64,000 nucleotides of DNA, taken from NCBI RefSeq assembly GCF_002506585.1, contig NZ_DAXW01000012.1:124001-188000 (forward strand). The letters run 5' to 3'. The position numbers were made by a program, and so were the translations under genes. The notes beneath the pieces are model-generated. The model was not told the DNA's origin. It saw nothing but the letters and a program-made list of their open reading frames with translations, and did not search any database. This DNA comes from Methanoculleus sp. UBA430 (lineage in GTDB: Archaea; Halobacteriota; Methanomicrobia; Methanomicrobiales; Methanoculleaceae). Each line of letters starts with the position of its first letter. Position 1 is the stretch's first letter. This document shows positions 34,435 to 42,914 of the stretch, piece after piece.

Positions 34435-36372
34435 TCAGAATGAAGTGCCGCCGTCCGGCCGGCCTATCCGGAGGGCGTTTGCGATGACCGCAAGCGAGAG
34501 CCCCATGTCCCCGAACGCCACTGCCATCCAGAGGGAGATGAGGCCCAGGACGGCGAGTGCGGCGATGCCGAGTTTCACGACGATCGCTGCCGTGACATTC
34601 TGCCTGACGACCGAGACCGTCTTCTCCGAGAGAGCCACGAGGTAGGCAACTTTTGCGATATCGTCCTCCATCACGACGATATCGGCCGCCTCGATCGCGA
34701 CGTCCGACCCGATGGCGCCCATCGCGACCCCGACGTTCGCCCGGGCCAGCGCCGGTGCGTCGTTCACGCCGTCGCCGACCATCACCACCGGTCCGTTGCG
34801 GTCGATCAGCCGCTCGACCATCGTCACCTTCTCCTCCGGGAGAAGCCCGGCATGACACTCGTCGATCCCGATACGGCGTCCAACCGCCTCGCCGACGCGC
34901 TCGTTGTCCCCGGTGAGCATCACCGTCCTGATGCCCCGCGATTTGAGATCGGCTACGGTCTTTTTCGCATTCTCCCGGATCACGTCCGAGAGGACGAGAA
35001 GCCCGATGACCGCCGAGTCGGTGCCGGCGAGGACAACGGTCTTTCCCTCGCTCTCCAGGCGGTCGTACGCCGCCCGCCATGCCCCGCGGGGGATCTCCGC
35101 AAAGAGTCCGGTGTTCCCGACGACGTAGGTCGCGTCGCCGATCCTCCCCCGGACGCCCCGGCCGGTGATCGAGGCGAACTCCTCCACGTCCCGGAGCGGG
35201 ATGCCCTCCTCATCCGCCCGCCGCCGGACCGCCTCCGCAATCGGGTGGCCGGACCGGGACTCAAGCGACGCAGCGACGGCGAGCACCTCCTCCTCCGGCA
35301 CCCCGAAGGCGACGACATCCTCCACATCGAGCCTCCCGGTCGTGAGCGTCCCGGTCTTATCGAAGACGATCACCCGGGCGAGCCCCACGGCCTCGAGGGA
35401 GTCCCGGCCCTTGATGAGGACGCCGTTATGCGCCGCGGTCGTGATCCCCGAGACCATCGAGACCGGGGTGGATATGGCGAGCGCACAGGGGCAGGCGATG
35501 ACGAGCAGGATCAGCGCCCGGTAGAACGATTCAAGGAACGGGACCCCGAAGGCGAGCGGCGGGACCACGATGAGGAGGGCGGCGACGAGGATGACCGCCG
35601 GCGTGTAGTAGCGGGAGAACCGCTCGATGAACGCCTCGGTCGGGGAGGTGTGGGCCTGGGCCTCCGCGACCAGCGCCACGACCCGGGCTATCGTGCTCTC
35701 CTCTTCGGGCTTCGTCACCCGGACCTCCAGGTAGCCCTCGGCGTTCCGGGTTCCGGCGTAGACAGCGTCCCCAACGCCTTTCGCCACCGGGACGCTCTCT
35801 CCGGTGATCGCCGCCTGATCGACCGAGGACGCGCCGGCGGTGACGATGCCGTCGAGAGGGACCGTGTCGCCCGGTCTCGCGATCACGGTCTCCCCGACGG
35901 CGACGTCGTCGACGCCGACGGTCACTTCCTCGCCGTCACGCCGGACCCGGGCCGTCTGCGGCGCGAGATCGAGGAGCGACGCGATCGAACGCTCCGCCCG
36001 CCCGGCTGCGTACTCCTCTAGAAACTCCGCGATGGCGTAGAGGAAGAGGACGGTCGCCCCCTCTGCGGGGTTCCCGGTCAGGAACGCACCCGCGGCCGCG
36101 ATGGATATGAGCACGGCGATGCTGAACCTGAGCCGGATGATCGAGGAGAGCGCGTCGCTCAGGACGCCGTAGCCGGATATGACCGCGGCGGCGAGCAGCA
36201 GGGCCGTGCCGGCGCCGGGGTAGGGGGTGAAGTATTCGACGAGTATCCCTGCAATGAGGAGAACCCCCGAGACCGCAAAGACCGCGATCTCCCGCCGGTC
36301 GACGACCGGCCCGTGGACCTCGCAGATCCCGGCCCGGCAACGGGGGCAGGGACACCCGTCATCGGCGGCCAC
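34435..36372 (-). CDS. Zinc/cadmium-type P1B-ATPase
   Basis: This 645-aa heavy-metal pump has TGES, CPC in ACPCALAIS (TM6), DKTGT, GHPIAEAV and GDGVNDAP. The C-terminal helices have KLGIAA and FGDMGLSLAVIAN, features of the P1B-2 (ZntA-like, Zn/Cd/Pb) group. The short N-terminus is cysteine-rich (CPCPRCRAGICEVHG, about residues 7-21) instead of a folded HMA domain, and probably binds metal. GTG 36372 is supported by AGGAGGGG just upstream. Together with the CopB-type pump 4 kb away, it gives this segment two complementary metal exporters. Confidence 0.92.
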   Translation of the reverse strand: MAADDGCPCPRCRAGICEVHGPVVDRREIAVFAVSGVLLIAGILVEYFTPYPGAGTALLLAAAVISGYGVLSDALSSIIRLRFSIAVLISIAAAGAFLTGNPAEGATVLFLYAIAEFLEEYAAGRAERSIASLLDLAPQTARVRRDGEEVTVGVDDVAVGETVIARPGDTVPLDGIVTAGASSVDQAAITGESVPVAKGVGDAVYAGTRNAEGYLEVRVTKPEEESTIARVVALVAEAQAHTSPTEAFIERFSRYYTPAVILVAALLIVVPPLAFGVPFLESFYRALILLVIACPCALAISTPVSMVSGITTAAHNGVLIKGRDSLEAVGLARVIVFDKTGTLTTGRLDVEDVVAFGVPEEEVLAVAASLESRSGHPIAEAVRRRADEEGIPLRDVEEFASITGRGVRGRIGDATYVVGNTGLFAEIPRGAWRAAYDRLESEGKTVVLAGTDSAVIGLLVLSDVIRENAKKTVADLKSRGIRTVMLTGDNERVGEAVGRRIGIDECHAGLLPEEKVTMVERLIDRNGPVVMVGDGVNDAPALARANVGVAMGAIGSDVAIEAADIVVMEDDIAKVAYLVALSEKTVSVVRQNVTAAIVVKLGIAALAVLGLISLWMAVAFGDMGLSLAVIANALRIGRPDGGTSF

Positions 36373-36441
36373 GGTTCCCCTCCTGGCAGTCTACAGGGAG
36401 CCGGCAGCCTGCGGCCGGGACCCCCGAGGTGTAGGGTTCCA

Positions 36442-37680
36442 TCATAGCATACAGGATTGTTGACTGCGTTTCACGTGAACTACCCCGCGCCTCTCGGGCG
36501 GGGCTTCCTGCTTCATTCTCCTCCCCATCGGGAGCGAGTCCACAGGCTCGACGGTGCGTTCCGCACCTGCTATCCCGACAAGATTCTGCTCTTGCAGGGC
36601 GAACTTCTTGATATTGATCGCCGCGTTGATGTCGCGGTCGTGGGTCGTCCCGCAGTCAGGACAGACCCACTCTCTGTCTGAAAGGGCGAGATCCTGCTTG
36701 AGATACCCACATTTGCTGCACATCTTCGATGATGGATCGAATCGTCCGATCTTCAGGAGGGTCTTGCCGTACTTCCGGCACTTGTATTCCAGCATCGCGA
36801 AGAACGTGCTCCACGATGCATCGGAGATGCTCCGGGCAAGGCAATGGTTCTTTTGCATTCCAGCGACATTCAACAATTCGACTGCAATGGCTTGGTTCTC
36901 GCTCACAACGCGAAAAGAGAGGTTGTGCAGGAAATCGTTGCGCTGGTTGGCGACCTTCTCATGGCACCGGGCAAGTTGCTGGATTGCCTTCTGCCGGTTC
37001 TTCGACCCTTTCTTCTTCCGGGATACCCGTCGTTGCAACACTTTCAGACGCTGAAGAGAGTTTTGCAGGTATCGGGGGTTCTCGATCTTCTCTCCCGTGG
37101 AGAGGGTGGCAAAATCCATCAACCCAACGTCGATCCCAAGCGTTGTGTCCAGAGAGAACTGCGCAGGTTCTGGTTCGGCTTTCCTGTCATCGATAAGGAT
37201 ACTGATGAACCATTTCCCCGTCGAAGTCACAGAAACCGTCGCATACTTCATCTTCCCGGTGAAGACGCGGTGGAAGACGGTTGTTATCTCACCGATCTTC
37301 GGGAGTTTGACCCGACCCTGCTCGAAGTCCACGGTGTAGTGCTGCGGTACCTGAAAGGATTGTACCGGATTCTTCTTTGACTTGAACCGGGGAAACCCTT
37401 TCTTCTCGCGGAAGAACCGGGTGAAGGCATTGTCGAGGTTCTTGTTTGCGCTCTGGAGCGATTGGGAATTGACTTCTTTGAGCCACGGATGCTCCTCTTT
37501 GAGGGCGGGGAGGTGGGTGTTCAGGTCGAAACAGGAGCGTTTTCGCCCTTCCTGTTCGTATGCCCGGATCTTCTGCTCCAGAGAATGGTTATACACAAAC
37601 CGACAGGCATGGATGTGCTGCACGAGGAGCGAGATCTGCTCCGGAGAAGGAGACATCCGATACTTGTAGGCCTGAAGCAT
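36442..37680 (-). CDS. TnpB, IS200/IS605-type RNA-guided nuclease
   Basis: This 412-aa TnpB (OrfB) has an intact RuvC active site: Asp184 in GIDVG, Glu268 in AVELLNVAGM, and the HDRDINAA motif (Asp350). The zinc finger CSKC..CPDC is also intact (Cys321, 324, 340 and 343). No TnpA gene is beside it, so it is a lone tnpB element, mobile only with help in trans. The 3' end of the gene overlaps a hairpin at 36483-36503, the position expected for the guide (omega) RNA scaffold. Base composition is visibly less GC-rich than its neighbours, consistent with acquisition. TnpB enzymes cut DNA next to a short adjacent motif. Confidence 0.9.
   Translation of the reverse strand: MLQAYKYRMSPSPEQISLLVQHIHACRFVYNHSLEQKIRAYEQEGRKRSCFDLNTHLPALKEEHPWLKEVNSQSLQSANKNLDNAFTRFFREKKGFPRFKSKKNPVQSFQVPQHYTVDFEQGRVKLPKIGEITTVFHRVFTGKMKYATVSVTSTGKWFISILIDDRKAEPEPAQFSLDTTLGIDVGLMDFATLSTGEKIENPRYLQNSLQRLKVLQRRVSRKKKGSKNRQKAIQQLARCHEKVANQRNDFLHNLSFRVVSENQAIAVELLNVAGMQKNHCLARSISDASWSTFFAMLEYKCRKYGKTLLKIGRFDPSSKMCSKCGYLKQDLALSDREWVCPDCGTTHDRDINAAINIKKFALQEQNLVGIAGAERTVEPVDSLPMGRRMKQEAPPERRGVVHVKRSQQSCML
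36483..36503 (-). ncRNA. Possible omega-RNA / right-end hairpin of the tnpB element
   Basis: CCCCGC (36483-36488) pairs with GCGGGG (36498-36503) inside the last codons of tnpB. IS605-type elements have such hairpins near the right end, and the guide RNA is derived from this region and the flank beyond it. The exact element end and guide start could not be fixed. Confidence 0.4.
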
Positions 37681-38011
37681 ACAAACATTATCGCGCCTTA
37701 TAAAAATATATAACCTCTGGTAATTGTGTGACGAAGGGCGGCTCCGCTTTCATCCCCACCCTGAAGGGCGGGGTCTTCCCGCTCCGCCCCCTTCACCCCC
37801 GCAAGATAAAAATGGTTCGGGCGCACTCCCGGACCTGCATCCGGCGTAGTTCCCTCCGGGAAACCGGCATGGAACAGGAGATCGCTTATTCACCAAACAG
37901 AAACATTATGACGATATCGCTCCAAGTGATCGCAAAGATAACTCGTACGGTATGCCCGGGTGCAGCCCGGCATACCGGCTACCTGCCCCCTTCTCCTGCA
38001 GGATCTGAACG
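37681..38011. other. Spacer with a left-flank hairpin and a stem upstream of the sensor
   Basis: A second hairpin, 37754-37773, resembles the one at the tnpB 3' end. On the minus strand its arms pair fully with one G-U pair, so it may mark the other end of the element or a remnant of another copy. AT-rich sequence at 37700-37725 is the likely tnpB promoter. At 37949-37976 a stem of 11 bp with one bulged base and a 5-base loop lies 36 bases before the sensor start at 38012; it may be regulatory. No gene is supported here. Confidence 0.45.
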
Positions 38012-39850
38012 ATGCCTCCAACACCTCCTCCGAATGGACCAGATGCTCCCGCCCGGCCCACCACCGCCACGGACGGTGCCGTAAAGAGAGCTGGAAAGGG
38101 GATCCGGGAGCAGAAGGTCGACCAGGATCGCCGGATACGAGAACTCACGACACTCTATGCCATCAACGGCATCGTCGAGCGGCCCGGGATATCGGTCGAC
38201 GAGATCCTCCAGGAGGTTGCCGTCATCCTTCCTGCGGGCTGGCTCCACCCGGAGGATGTTGCCGCCCGGATCACGGTCAACTGTCAGGAATATGGGTCAG
38301 CAGGGTTTATTGAGACTCCCTGGAGGCAGGAGTGCCGGATCGTCGTCCATGGCCGGGCTGCCGGGAAGATAGAGGTCTGCTACCGCCACGAACAGTCGGG
38401 AGCGGATACTGCGCCGCACCTTGTCGATGAACGTCGCCTGATCGATGCCGTCGCCGGGAGGATCGGCCGAATCATTGAGCGAGTGCAGGCGGAAGAGGTC
38501 ATCGGAAGGAGCGAGGAGAAGTACCGCCTCCTCTTCGAGCAGATGCTCGAGAGTTACACCCTCTACGAGGTCGTCCGGGATGGCGATGGAAACCCCGTCG
38601 ACTACCGTATTGTCGAGTTGAACGAGAAAGCAGCCGGCGTATTCGGCCGCCGCCGTGACGAACTGGTCGGGCGGCGGCTCTTCGATATCTTCCCGGCGAT
38701 CCGTGAGGGTGCCCGCGCTCTCTACGGGGAGGTTGCAGAGACCGGTGTTCCGACGCGGCGGCGATTGCAGGAACCGAAAACCGGGCGGTGGTATGACCTG
38801 CACATCTACCGCCCACAGGCCGGGAGGCTGGTCGTCACGGGGCAGGAGATCACCGAGCAGAAGCGAGCGGAACTCGCCCTCCAGGAGAGCGAGGCGCGAT
38901 TCAGGGGGATCTTCGAGCAGGCAGGGACCGGGATCGTGCTCATCGACCCGCAGGGGAGGATCTCAAGAGCAAACCCGGCGTTTGTGCGTATGTTCGGCTA
39001 CGGTGAGGATGAACTGTATGCCATGCAGTTCTGCGACCTGATCTACCCGCCCGACAGGGAGGGGCCCGGTTATCTCCCGGGGGAGAACGCCGCACAGGAT
39101 AAACGCTACGTGACGAAGGACGGCAGGGTCGTCTGGGGGCGGCTGACCACCTCACTGCTCCGCGACCCGGAGGAGCGCGGGCTCGTCATCGGGATGGTGG
39201 AAGACATCACTGACCGGCGGGAGATGCAGGACGCCCTGCTCGAGAGCGAGGAGCGGTTCCGGGAGATCGCCCAGCGGAGTTTCGATATGATCTACACGTG
39301 CTATACCGACCGGGGGATCACCTACATCTCCCCGGCCGTGCAGAGGATCCTCGGCTACACTCCGGATGAGATGCTCGGCGAGCAGTGCAACGACTACGTT
39401 CTCGCAAAGACCCGTTCCGACTGGCGGGAGGCCAGGGACCGGATCGCCCGGGGGGAGCCCGTCGAGGGGCTGGTGGTGGAGCTCCGGAGAAAGGATGGGA
39501 CGGTCGCTGCCGTCGAGATGAACGAATCCCCGATTGTCGAGGGCGGCAGGGTGGTCGGCGTGCAGGCCGTCGGCCGTGATGTCTCGGACAGGAAGTGCTA
39601 CGAGGATATGCGGCTGCAGGCGTTCGAGCAGATCGAGCAGAATATCGAGCAGTTCGCCGTCCTCGCGGACCACATCCGCCTGCCCCTGCAGGTGATCCTC
39701 GGCATGGCCGACCTGATCGAGGACGAGACGGCATCGGCAACGATCCGGGAGCAGGTGAAGCGGATCAACGGGCTCGTCAAGCAGCTCGACGAGGGCTGGG
39801 TCGAGTCGCGCGAGATCCGGGAGTTCCTGCGGAGAAACGAACTGGTCTGA
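38012..39850 (+). CDS. PAS-domain sensor ending in an H-box without a kinase domain (second copy)
   Basis: This 612-aa protein is a paralogue of the sensor at 25508. The order is: a GAF-like module (about residues 40-155, beginning ELTTLYAINGIVE, with ETPWRQ), a PAS domain (about 165-285), a second (about 290-410) and a third (about 415-535). The tail carries LADHIRLPLQ (His554). The final 60 residues, ending in ESREIREFLRRNEL, match the paralogue closely. There is no ATPase domain before the stop. The same tail at the same end in both proteins shows the shortening is not a recent accident. Confidence 0.85.
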   Translation: MPPTPPPNGPDAPARPTTATDGAVKRAGKGIREQKVDQDRRIRELTTLYAINGIVERPGISVDEILQEVAVILPAGWLHPEDVAARITVNCQEYGSAGFIETPWRQECRIVVHGRAAGKIEVCYRHEQSGADTAPHLVDERRLIDAVAGRIGRIIERVQAEEVIGRSEEKYRLLFEQMLESYTLYEVVRDGDGNPVDYRIVELNEKAAGVFGRRRDELVGRRLFDIFPAIREGARALYGEVAETGVPTRRRLQEPKTGRWYDLHIYRPQAGRLVVTGQEITEQKRAELALQESEARFRGIFEQAGTGIVLIDPQGRISRANPAFVRMFGYGEDELYAMQFCDLIYPPDREGPGYLPGENAAQDKRYVTKDGRVVWGRLTTSLLRDPEERGLVIGMVEDITDRREMQDALLESEERFREIAQRSFDMIYTCYTDRGITYISPAVQRILGYTPDEMLGEQCNDYVLAKTRSDWREARDRIARGEPVEGLVVELRRKDGTVAAVEMNESPIVEGGRVVGVQAVGRDVSDRKCYEDMRLQAFEQIEQNIEQFAVLADHIRLPLQVILGMADLIEDETASATIREQVKRINGLVKQLDEGWVESREIREFLRRNELV

Positions 39851-39957
39851 TCCGATCCGTGCGCCAGTTCGGGCGATTCACTTGCCGGCACAGCGGTCCC
39901 TCCTCTATCCCGCACCATCGATCCGCGGGCCCTGAAGATGCTCAATGGTGCAGGGAC

Positions 39958-40485
39958 TTACCCCCGCCACCTCGGCAGCGTCGAGAGATACTGCCGCACC
40001 ATCTCTTCTGCTCTTGCAAGGGGTATCCCGAGGTTTGCAGCCATCATCGGCGCATACTTCTCGACCGCCTTCTCCTTCGTCAGATCAGGTTCGGTGAACC
40101 CCCCGTCACGGTAGCAATAGGTGCAGTGCTCCGTGCTCAGCGATCCGTCCGCTTCCGTCCCGGCGTCCTCGTCGCGGAGAAGGGGCATCCCACAACTCCT
40201 GCAGACGGCAACGTCTCTCCCGGTCCACCTCCTCAGGCAGGAGAGCTGCTCCCGGGCGAACCGCTCTGCATTTCCGGCGGGGATATCGTATAACTGCGAC
40301 ATGATCGCCCCGCACTTCTTCGCCATTTCGTCGATGGTGGCCCCGGGTTCGGTGAAAGCGCCGTTCTGGTAACAATAGGTGCAATAGTCTTTTGAGAGTC
40401 TTCCGTCCGCTTCCGTCCCAAAATGCTCCGCTTCGCTCATCGGCATGCCGCAACTCTGGCACGTTCGTGTCTTGTTCGTCTCCAT
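39958..40485 (-). CDS. Tandem putative zinc-ribbon protein
   Basis: This 175-aa protein is built of two similar halves of about 85 residues. Each half has CxSCGMP, a TEADG segment, YCTYCY or HCTYCY, then FTEP and a helical tail ending near RRW or PRW. The four cysteines per half fit the putative zinc-ribbon family (PF12674-like). ATG 40485 is chosen because AGGAGAAG lies just before it. Function unknown; the internal duplication is clear. Confidence 0.82.
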   Translation of the reverse strand: METNKTRTCQSCGMPMSEAEHFGTEADGRLSKDYCTYCYQNGAFTEPGATIDEMAKKCGAIMSQLYDIPAGNAERFAREQLSCLRRWTGRDVAVCRSCGMPLLRDEDAGTEADGSLSTEHCTYCYRDGGFTEPDLTKEKAVEKYAPMMAANLGIPLARAEEMVRQYLSTLPRWRG

Positions 40486-40651
40486 AAGGTCTTCTCCTGG
40501 CGCTGAAACGCTCAGAATAGATGAACGGCCTCTGCAGTACATAACCATTTGCAAAAGGTTACGGGAACGGTGCCGCCGCAACCGCCCGGAGGAGAAGAGG
40601 GCGACGGAGCGCCAACGATTGCCGGGTCGTCCCCCGGCTGAAAGTGCCGCT

Positions 40652-41110
40652 TTACTCCCCGCGGGGCGGGAACCGGATCGCTATCTTCCCGTCGGCACCG
40701 TGTTCGAGCACCGCATTCTGCTGGAGCGCCCGGGCATACCCCGTGAGGTAGGGTTCGGCCACCCGTTTGTCTGCGAAAGTCTCCCGGACCGCCGCCGCTG
40801 CGCCGTCGCCGTCGATGATGATTGTTGTACCCCCATCGGTGGATTCACCGGACACGCAGGGGATCCCCCACATCAGGAGAAGCCCCTCCATCAGGGTAGG
40901 CGGGTCGAACCGCTCCTCGTTGTGGGCCAGGAGCGCTGTTCCGTCCTCCGCGCCGAGCCGCCCGGCGATGACGGCAACCTGCTCCGCGAAGGCCGGGGAG
41001 GCATCATGGAGGAGGGCCCGGACGAGCGGCCCCGTGACGTCGTGCCGCCGAAGGGCCCGGGCTACTTTGATGAGCTGCCAGTCCCGGGCAAATGAGATAC
41101 CGGTACGCAT
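40652..41110 (-). CDS. Uncharacterised protein in the Lrp operon
   Basis: This 152-aa soluble protein has no recognised family. It begins with a helical half (DWQLIKVARALRRH) and has a central GIPCVSGEST segment and a C-terminal beta end. It starts two bases after the upstream membrane protein and has GAGG at the right spacing, so it is the third gene of the Lrp operon. No catalytic motif is visible. Confidence 0.7.
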   Translation of the reverse strand: MRTGISFARDWQLIKVARALRRHDVTGPLVRALLHDASPAFAEQVAVIAGRLGAEDGTALLAHNEERFDPPTLMEGLLLMWGIPCVSGESTDGGTTIIIDGDGAAAAVRETFADKRVAEPYLTGYARALQQNAVLEHGADGKIAIRFPPRGE

Positions 41111-41111
41111 A

Positions 41112-41399
41112 TCATCCTCTCAGGATGCCGTAAGTCATCACGCAGAGGCCAAGAATCACCACAACGCGGGAGAAGACCGCCGACCAGGCGATGATGAAGG
41201 CGTCGGGTGTGAAGATGCTCACGAAGTCCGCAAACGTGATCCCCACGACCAACGTAAAGAGCCCGTAGATGAAGAGGAGCAGGGTCGGCTGCCGCACGAT
41301 CCGGTAGGCGTTGAAGATGAAGGCGATGAGGAGCGTCCCGAGGAGGAGCGTCACGATCGCAAGCATCTGCTGCATGGTCTCAATCTGCAATCCGTTCAT
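41112..41399 (-). CDS. Small membrane protein in the Lrp operon
   Basis: This 95-aa protein has three membrane helices (about residues 10-32, 37-58 and 66-92) and an almost empty loop content. It overlaps the Lrp gene by four bases (ATGA) and is followed after one base by the next gene. It may be a target or partner of the regulator. Family not recognised. Confidence 0.75.
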   Translation of the reverse strand: MNGLQIETMQQMLAIVTLLLGTLLIAFIFNAYRIVRQPTLLLFIYGLFTLVVGITFADFVSIFTPDAFIIAWSAVFSRVVVILGLCVMTYGILRG

Positions 41400-41827
41400 G
41401 TCTGTTCCTTGACCTTCCTCACCGATATGATCGTCTGGATATCCTTTACTCCCGGAAGACTGGAGAGCGGAACCAGGACGCTCCGTTTCAGTTCGGATAT
41501 GTTCTGCACCCGGACCTTGACGAAGAAGTCCCCGGGCTCAAGCACCTCGTAGAGTTCAAGGATGCACGGGAGACCCTGCATGAACTCCTCGACCTCAGGC
41601 TTTCCGTCCGGGTGGACCCTGACGTTCAAAAAAGCGACCAGAGTATGCTCGAAACACTTCTGGTTGACGACGATCGTGAACCGTTCAAGGATACCGGCGT
41701 TCTTCAGTTTCTCGATCCTTTTAAAGACCGTCGATGGTGCGATGTCCAGCATCGAGCCGAGCTCTGCCATGGACATCCGCCCGTCTCTTTGCAGTTCCCG
41801 AAGAATCGCATCGTCGATCTCGTCCAT
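41396..41827 (-). CDS. Lrp/AsnC family transcriptional regulator
   Basis: This 143-aa regulator has an N-terminal winged helix-turn-helix (about residues 1-60, with DILRELQRDGR-like spacing and MLDIAPSTVFKRI) and a C-terminal RAM ligand-binding domain. Regulators of this family respond to amino acids or act as global switches. It heads a three-gene operon, so it may control the small membrane protein and the unknown protein after it. A TATA-like TTTTAATATC about 30-40 bases upstream implies an almost leaderless message. Confidence 0.9.
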   Translation of the reverse strand: MDEIDDAILRELQRDGRMSMAELGSMLDIAPSTVFKRIEKLKNAGILERFTIVVNQKCFEHTLVAFLNVRVHPDGKPEVEEFMQGLPCILELYEVLEPGDFFVKVRVQNISELKRSVLVPLSSLPGVKDIQTIISVRKVKEQT

Positions 41828-42027
41828 CTATAGAGTAATTACAGGCACTTAGATATTAAAATTCCGTATTTAGTTTATACTCTCAAACATCTTTTTTCCA
41901 TTTCTAATCAAAAATGCCTGCCATATTGGATATTTGCTGAAGTTCTGTCAGGGTATAACGAAACAGAATCATACCGGGAAAAAGAGGAAACGATACCCAC
42001 AACCTCATGCCGGCGAGAAAAATTATT

Positions 42028-42828
42028 TCAGCCCCGGTAACCGTTCGTTCCCCCGGGGTTGATGATTCTGGTGGGTCCGGGACCTCCTGCCGCCTCCCGG
42101 ATGGCCGTATCGATGAACTCACGGGCCGCGATGAGCGCACGCCGCGCATCCAATCCCCGCGCAAGGTGCGCAGTGAGTGCTGCAGAGAAGCAGCACCCCG
42201 ACCCATGCACCGAATAGGGGTAGCGTATCCCGGAGGCCTCCGTCACCCCATCCCGGTCGACGAGAAGGTCGATCGCCGCACCGCCGGCAAGGTGCCCCCC
42301 CTTCACCACCACGGCCCGGGCCCCGAGGTCGAGGATCCGCCGGCCGGCCTCCGCCATATCCTCGACGGTCACGACCCGCATCCTGCTGAGCACCTCCGCC
42401 TCGGGGATGTTCGGGGTGACGACGGCCGCCCGGGGGATGAGCAGTTCCGTGAGGTCAGCGACGGCGTCCTCGCTAAGCAGCCGGTGACCCGACGTCGAGA
42501 CCATCACCGGGTCGATGACGAGGTCTGCCCCGTCCGGCAGTGCCTCCGCAACGGCCCGGATGACCGACCGGTCGGCGAGCATCCCGGTCTTCCACGCTCC
42601 GATGAGAAAATCGTCGGCGACCGTCTCTACCTGGGCCCGAACCGCGTCCGGCGGGAGCACCCACGTCCCCCGCACCTCGCGGGTATTCTGGGCCGTCACC
42701 GCCGTAATAACCGTCAGCCCCCAGATGCCGAGCGCTGTAAACGTCTTCAAGTCGGCCTGGATACCCGCTCCTCCTCCCGAGTCGGAACCGGCTATGGAGC
42801 AGGCGGCGATCATCTGCGCACCCGTCAT
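42028..42828 (-). CDS. thiD: Hydroxymethylpyrimidine/phosphomethylpyrimidine kinase
   Basis: This 266-aa ribokinase-fold enzyme phosphorylates the pyrimidine precursor of thiamine in two steps. Motifs are AGSDSGGGAGIQADLK (about residues 13-28), MVSTSGHRLL, the phosphate-binding VVVKGGHL and VHGSGCCFSAALTAHLARG, the anion hole. Many archaeal ThiD proteins carry a C-terminal ThiN domain; here the chain ends without it. ATG 42828 or the internal ATG 42813 could be the start. It is divergent from the AIR-synthase-like gene. Confidence 0.92.
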   Translation of the reverse strand: MTGAQMIAACSIAGSDSGGGAGIQADLKTFTALGIWGLTVITAVTAQNTREVRGTWVLPPDAVRAQVETVADDFLIGAWKTGMLADRSVIRAVAEALPDGADLVIDPVMVSTSGHRLLSEDAVADLTELLIPRAAVVTPNIPEAEVLSRMRVVTVEDMAEAGRRILDLGARAVVVKGGHLAGGAAIDLLVDRDGVTEASGIRYPYSVHGSGCCFSAALTAHLARGLDARRALIAAREFIDTAIREAAGGPGPTRIINPGGTNGYRG

Positions 42829-42914
42829 TCTTCATCGTTCGGCATGGATCTGCTTGAATCTTTGCCTCTCCCCCGCCACTCCCTTTATCTGATCCCGCAC
42901 CGACCACTTCTACA

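Noticed and set aside
34852..36021. 389-codon plus-strand frame
   Set aside because: Antisense to the zinc-type ATPase, whose motifs are unambiguous.
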